Positions 9,931 to 12,275 of a stretch of DNA of 12,275 nt are shown piece by piece; the stretch's first letter is position 1, and every line of letters begins with the position of its first letter. This DNA is from an uncultured Candidatus Saccharibacteria bacterium. GTDB lineage: Bacteria > Patescibacteria > Saccharimonadia > Saccharimonadales > UBA6022. Both the position numbers and the translations under genes were made by a program. A model generated the notes under the pieces. That model made no database searches, was not told the DNA's origin, and worked only from the letters and a program-made list of their open reading frames with translations. The stretch lies in the NCBI GenBank assembly GCA_946479115.1, contig CAMLED010000022.1:1-12275 (forward strand). Reading direction: 5' to 3'.

Positions 9931-12275
9931 ATGGCAGGGGTGTTTATTACCGTCTTTATCTTCGTCTTTCTAGGATCGGCCGTGGCCATCCTACTTTTTA
10001 CGCAGTATCGTAAGGCGCTGCGCGAAGCAAAGAATTATGAGCGTGGTCTTAAGATGATTCCTCTGTTGATTCATTTGCCACCATCGAGTGATGATATTGA
10101 AAGTAATGGTCGTGATGAACGTGATTTGAACGAAGAAATTCTCTCGCAGGCTCAAGTAATGTATAACATTATCGCCAGTACAGCGACCAAGGGATTTAAG
10201 AGTAAAATTTATGGACAGCGTCATCTGTCTTTTGAAATTGTCGCTAAGGGCGGCCTTGTTCATTACTACACAGTTGTCCCTGTAGTATTAGTTGATGTAG
10301 TACGCCAGGCGGTTGCGGCCGCCTATCCATCAGCGCGCCTAGAGGAAGTGACTGAAAATAGTATTTTTAGCCAGGTAGGCAAGATGAGTGGCACGATTGG
10401 TGGCGAATTTACCCTTAAGAAAGATTTTGTTTATCCAATCGCAACGTATCAAGAGTCAAAGCGCGATGCGTCACGAGCATTGCTGAATGCACTTTCAGCT
10501 GCTGGGCGTGAAGATGGTGCGGCAATTCAGGTTATGCTACGTCCAGCACGTGAAGGCTGGACCAAGAACTCGATTGATGCAGCTGGAAGAATCAAAAAAG
10601 ATAAAGGCCAGAAAAAAGCGAGTTTCGGTGGACTGATCGCACCAAAAGATTTAATGGAAGCACTATGGCGACCGCCAGAATCTAGCGAGACTAAGCCAGA
10701 AGATAAACAGCTTACGTCACTTGAACAGTCGACAGTTGAAGCGATTGAAGAAAAAACCCGTTATCCTGGCTATGAAGTATTGATTCGAGTTGTTGTATCT
10801 TCTAACACAGCTGGCCACTCACAGATGTTACTTAAGAATATTGTGGCTGCCTTTTCGCTCTTTGACTCGCCGACGCATAATGGTTTTAAGTTTGCGGTTA
10901 CGAAGAACATTGAAGAGTTAGTTACGGCATATATTTTCCGTTTCTTCCCGCAAACTGTTGTACAAAATGTATTGAACAGTGTGGAGCTGGCTACCGTCTT
11001 CCATTTGCCAAATCAAAATAGTATCCCGACTTCTCAGGTGGAACGTCAGATGTCAAAACAAGTTGATGGTCCAACGCAGGTGATGGATGAAGGCTTCCTG
11101 CTAGGCTATAACGAGTTCCGTGGTGTTAAAAAACCAATTCGCCTGAGTACGAATGACCGTCGTCGTCATACTTACATCATTGGTCAAACTGGTACAGGTA
11201 AATCAGTCTTGCTCGAAAACTTGGCCTATCAAGATATGCTTGATGGTCGTGGCTTTGCGTTTGTTGATCCGCACGGTGATTCTGTCGAGAACTTACTAGG
11301 TAAGGTGCCAAAAGAGCGGGTTGAGGATGTCATTTACTTTAACCCGGGTGATATGACAAATCCAATTGGGCTTAATATGTTTGAGTTTGATCATCCTGAT
11401 CAAAAAGACTTTTTGGTCCAAGAGGCAATTAATATGTTGTACGGATTGTATGACCCGGGCCATACAGGTATCGTTGGTCCTCGTCTTGAGCACATCTTCC
11501 GCAACTGTGCACTGCTGTTGATGTCGGATCCAGCCGGTGGTACCTTTATTGATATTCCAAAACTGTTGATCGATGAAGAGTTTATGAAGAGTAAATTAAA
11601 ACATGTCACCGATCAGACAGTTCTTGATTTCTGGACAAAAGAATTCCCGAACTCGCAGCGTTCAAATGAATCTGGTGAGGTGATTAGTTGGGTAGTCAGT
11701 AAGTTTGGTCCGTTCATTTCAAATGACTCAATGCGTAATATTATTGGTCAAACGAAGAGTGGCTTTAACCTACGCGACATCATGGACAACAACAAGATCC
11801 TGCTTGTGAATTTAAGTAAAGGTAAGATGGGTGAGCTGAACTCGAAGTTGCTTGGTATTATCTTTGTCATGAAATTCCAGGCTGCAGCTATGGGCCGCGC
11901 GAACTTGCCTGAAGACCAACGTGTCGACTTCTCATTATATGTAGATGAGTTTCAGAACTTTGCCACGGAAAGTTTTGAATCAATTTTGTCAGAGGCTAGG
12001 AAGTACCGCTTGAACCTGATTCTAGGTAACCAGTTTATGACGCAGCTAACTGATAAGATTCGTGAAGCGATTATCGGTAACGTAGGAACAGTAATTAGTG
12101 GGCGTATTGGTATTACCGATGCAGAAATTTTGGTCAAGAAGTTTTCGCCAACATTTGATTCTGAAGATTTAACAAAAATGCCGAACTACCAATCGGTTAC
12201 CAGTGTCATGATTAATAATGTTCCATCAGCACCGTTTAGTATGTCATTCGTACCACCAATGGGTCAGACGAACAG
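9931..12275 (+). CDS. VirD4/TraG-like (FtsK/HerA superfamily) membrane-anchored ATPase, 3' truncated
   Basis: An uninterrupted frame of 781 codons running off the window edge. Residues ~3-23 form one membrane helix (VFITVFIFVFLGSAVAILLF) with a cytoplasmic-type basic flank. Residues ~70-400 are an N-terminal region with a Lys-rich linker near 222-230. The motor domain has Walker A GQTGTGKS (418-425), the DPHGD motif (446-450) seen in TraG/HerA-like ATPases, Walker B YVDEFQN (D672, E673) and a polar GNQ sensor (699-701). Such ATPases couple ATP hydrolysis to DNA or protein movement, as in type IV secretion coupling proteins. No relaxase or VirB4/B6 gene is in view, so a conjugation role is unproven. 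The start has no strong Shine-Dalgarno and is likely coupled to the Pro-rich gene 15 nt upstream. Confidence 0.87.
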   Translation, partial: MAGVFITVFIFVFLGSAVAILLFTQYRKALREAKNYERGLKMIPLLIHLPPSSDDIESNGRDERDLNEEILSQAQVMYNIIASTATKGFKSKIYGQRHLSFEIVAKGGLVHYYTVVPVVLVDVVRQAVAAAYPSARLEEVTENSIFSQVGKMSGTIGGEFTLKKDFVYPIATYQESKRDASRALLNALSAAGREDGAAIQVMLRPAREGWTKNSIDAAGRIKKDKGQKKASFGGLIAPKDLMEALWRPPESSETKPEDKQLTSLEQSTVEAIEEKTRYPGYEVLIRVVVSSNTAGHSQMLLKNIVAAFSLFDSPTHNGFKFAVTKNIEELVTAYIFRFFPQTVVQNVLNSVELATVFHLPNQNSIPTSQVERQMSKQVDGPTQVMDEGFLLGYNEFRGVKKPIRLSTNDRRRHTYIIGQTGTGKSVLLENLAYQDMLDGRGFAFVDPHGDSVENLLGKVPKERVEDVIYFNPGDMTNPIGLNMFEFDHPDQKDFLVQEAINMLYGLYDPGHTGIVGPRLEHIFRNCALLLMSDPAGGTFIDIPKLLIDEEFMKSKLKHVTDQTVLDFWTKEFPNSQRSNESGEVISWVVSKFGPFISNDSMRNIIGQTKSGFNLRDIMDNNKILLVNLSKGKMGELNSKLLGIIFVMKFQAAAMGRANLPEDQRVDFSLYVDEFQNFATESFESILSEARKYRLNLILGNQFMTQLTDKIREAIIGNVGTVISGRIGITDAEILVKKFSPTFDSEDLTKMPNYQSVTSVMINNVPSAPFSMSFVPPMGQTN

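Overview
The window looks like part of the chromosome of a candidate-phyla (Patescibacteria/CPR) bacterium, most likely Candidatus Saccharibacteria (TM7). This rests on the style of the proteins: an UlaG-like metallo-beta-lactamase-fold protein without its metal motif, a winged-helix/Nudix protein, a Nudix-RNase HI fusion, and a TraG/VirD4-like ATPase preceded by a Pro-rich protein whose C-terminal motif is familiar from that group. UGA is used only as a stop. The taxonomic call is inference; no 16S rRNA is present.

Layout. 1-746: an MBL-fold gene (+) facing rpmB (-) across a perfectly symmetric terminator. 1115-3101: winged-helix/Nudix, HD-domain phosphohydrolase and M50 membrane protease, three tightly packed + genes. 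3111-3280: an unannotated structured RNA with its own extended -10 promoter, a 12-bp closing stem and a T5 run. 3347-4219: Nudix-RNase HI fusion, followed by RNase P RNA (rnpB, 4235-4563). 4644-5693 (-): infC-rpmI-rplT with overlapping or nearly overlapping genes; infC probably starts at AUC. 5770-7289 (-): comM, split by a 1-nt frameshift near its 5' end. 7355-7752: tmRNA (ssrA) with a 26-codon tag frame and an odd T-loop. 7853-9051: about 1.2 kb with no credible gene but several inverted repeats and one perfect DnaA box. 9068 to the right edge: a small membrane protein, a Pro-rich protein and a large VirD4/TraG-type ATPase cut by the window end.

How the parts fit. Most of the window is core RNA and translation machinery: L28, L35, L20, IF3, RNase P RNA, tmRNA and RNase HI. 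With it sit nucleotide-pool hydrolases (two Nudix proteins and an HD protein), a DNA-uptake/branch-migration helicase (ComM) and what may be a DNA- or protein-export ATPase locus. Both ComM and the TraG-like ATPase would suit an organism that depends on uptake from a host and exchange with it.

Regulation. A recurring promoter form is an extended -10 (TGN-TATAAT-like) with little or no -35. It occurs upstream of the new RNA, the Nudix-RNase HI gene, tmRNA, infC (which also has a -35) and two genes near the right end. In those last two the -10 lies exactly 7 nt before an ATG with no Shine-Dalgarno, which suggests leaderless mRNAs. No clear mobile element or CRISPR array is visible. The best candidates for something undescribed are the 154-nt RNA at 3127-3280 and the non-coding 7.9-9.05 kb block.
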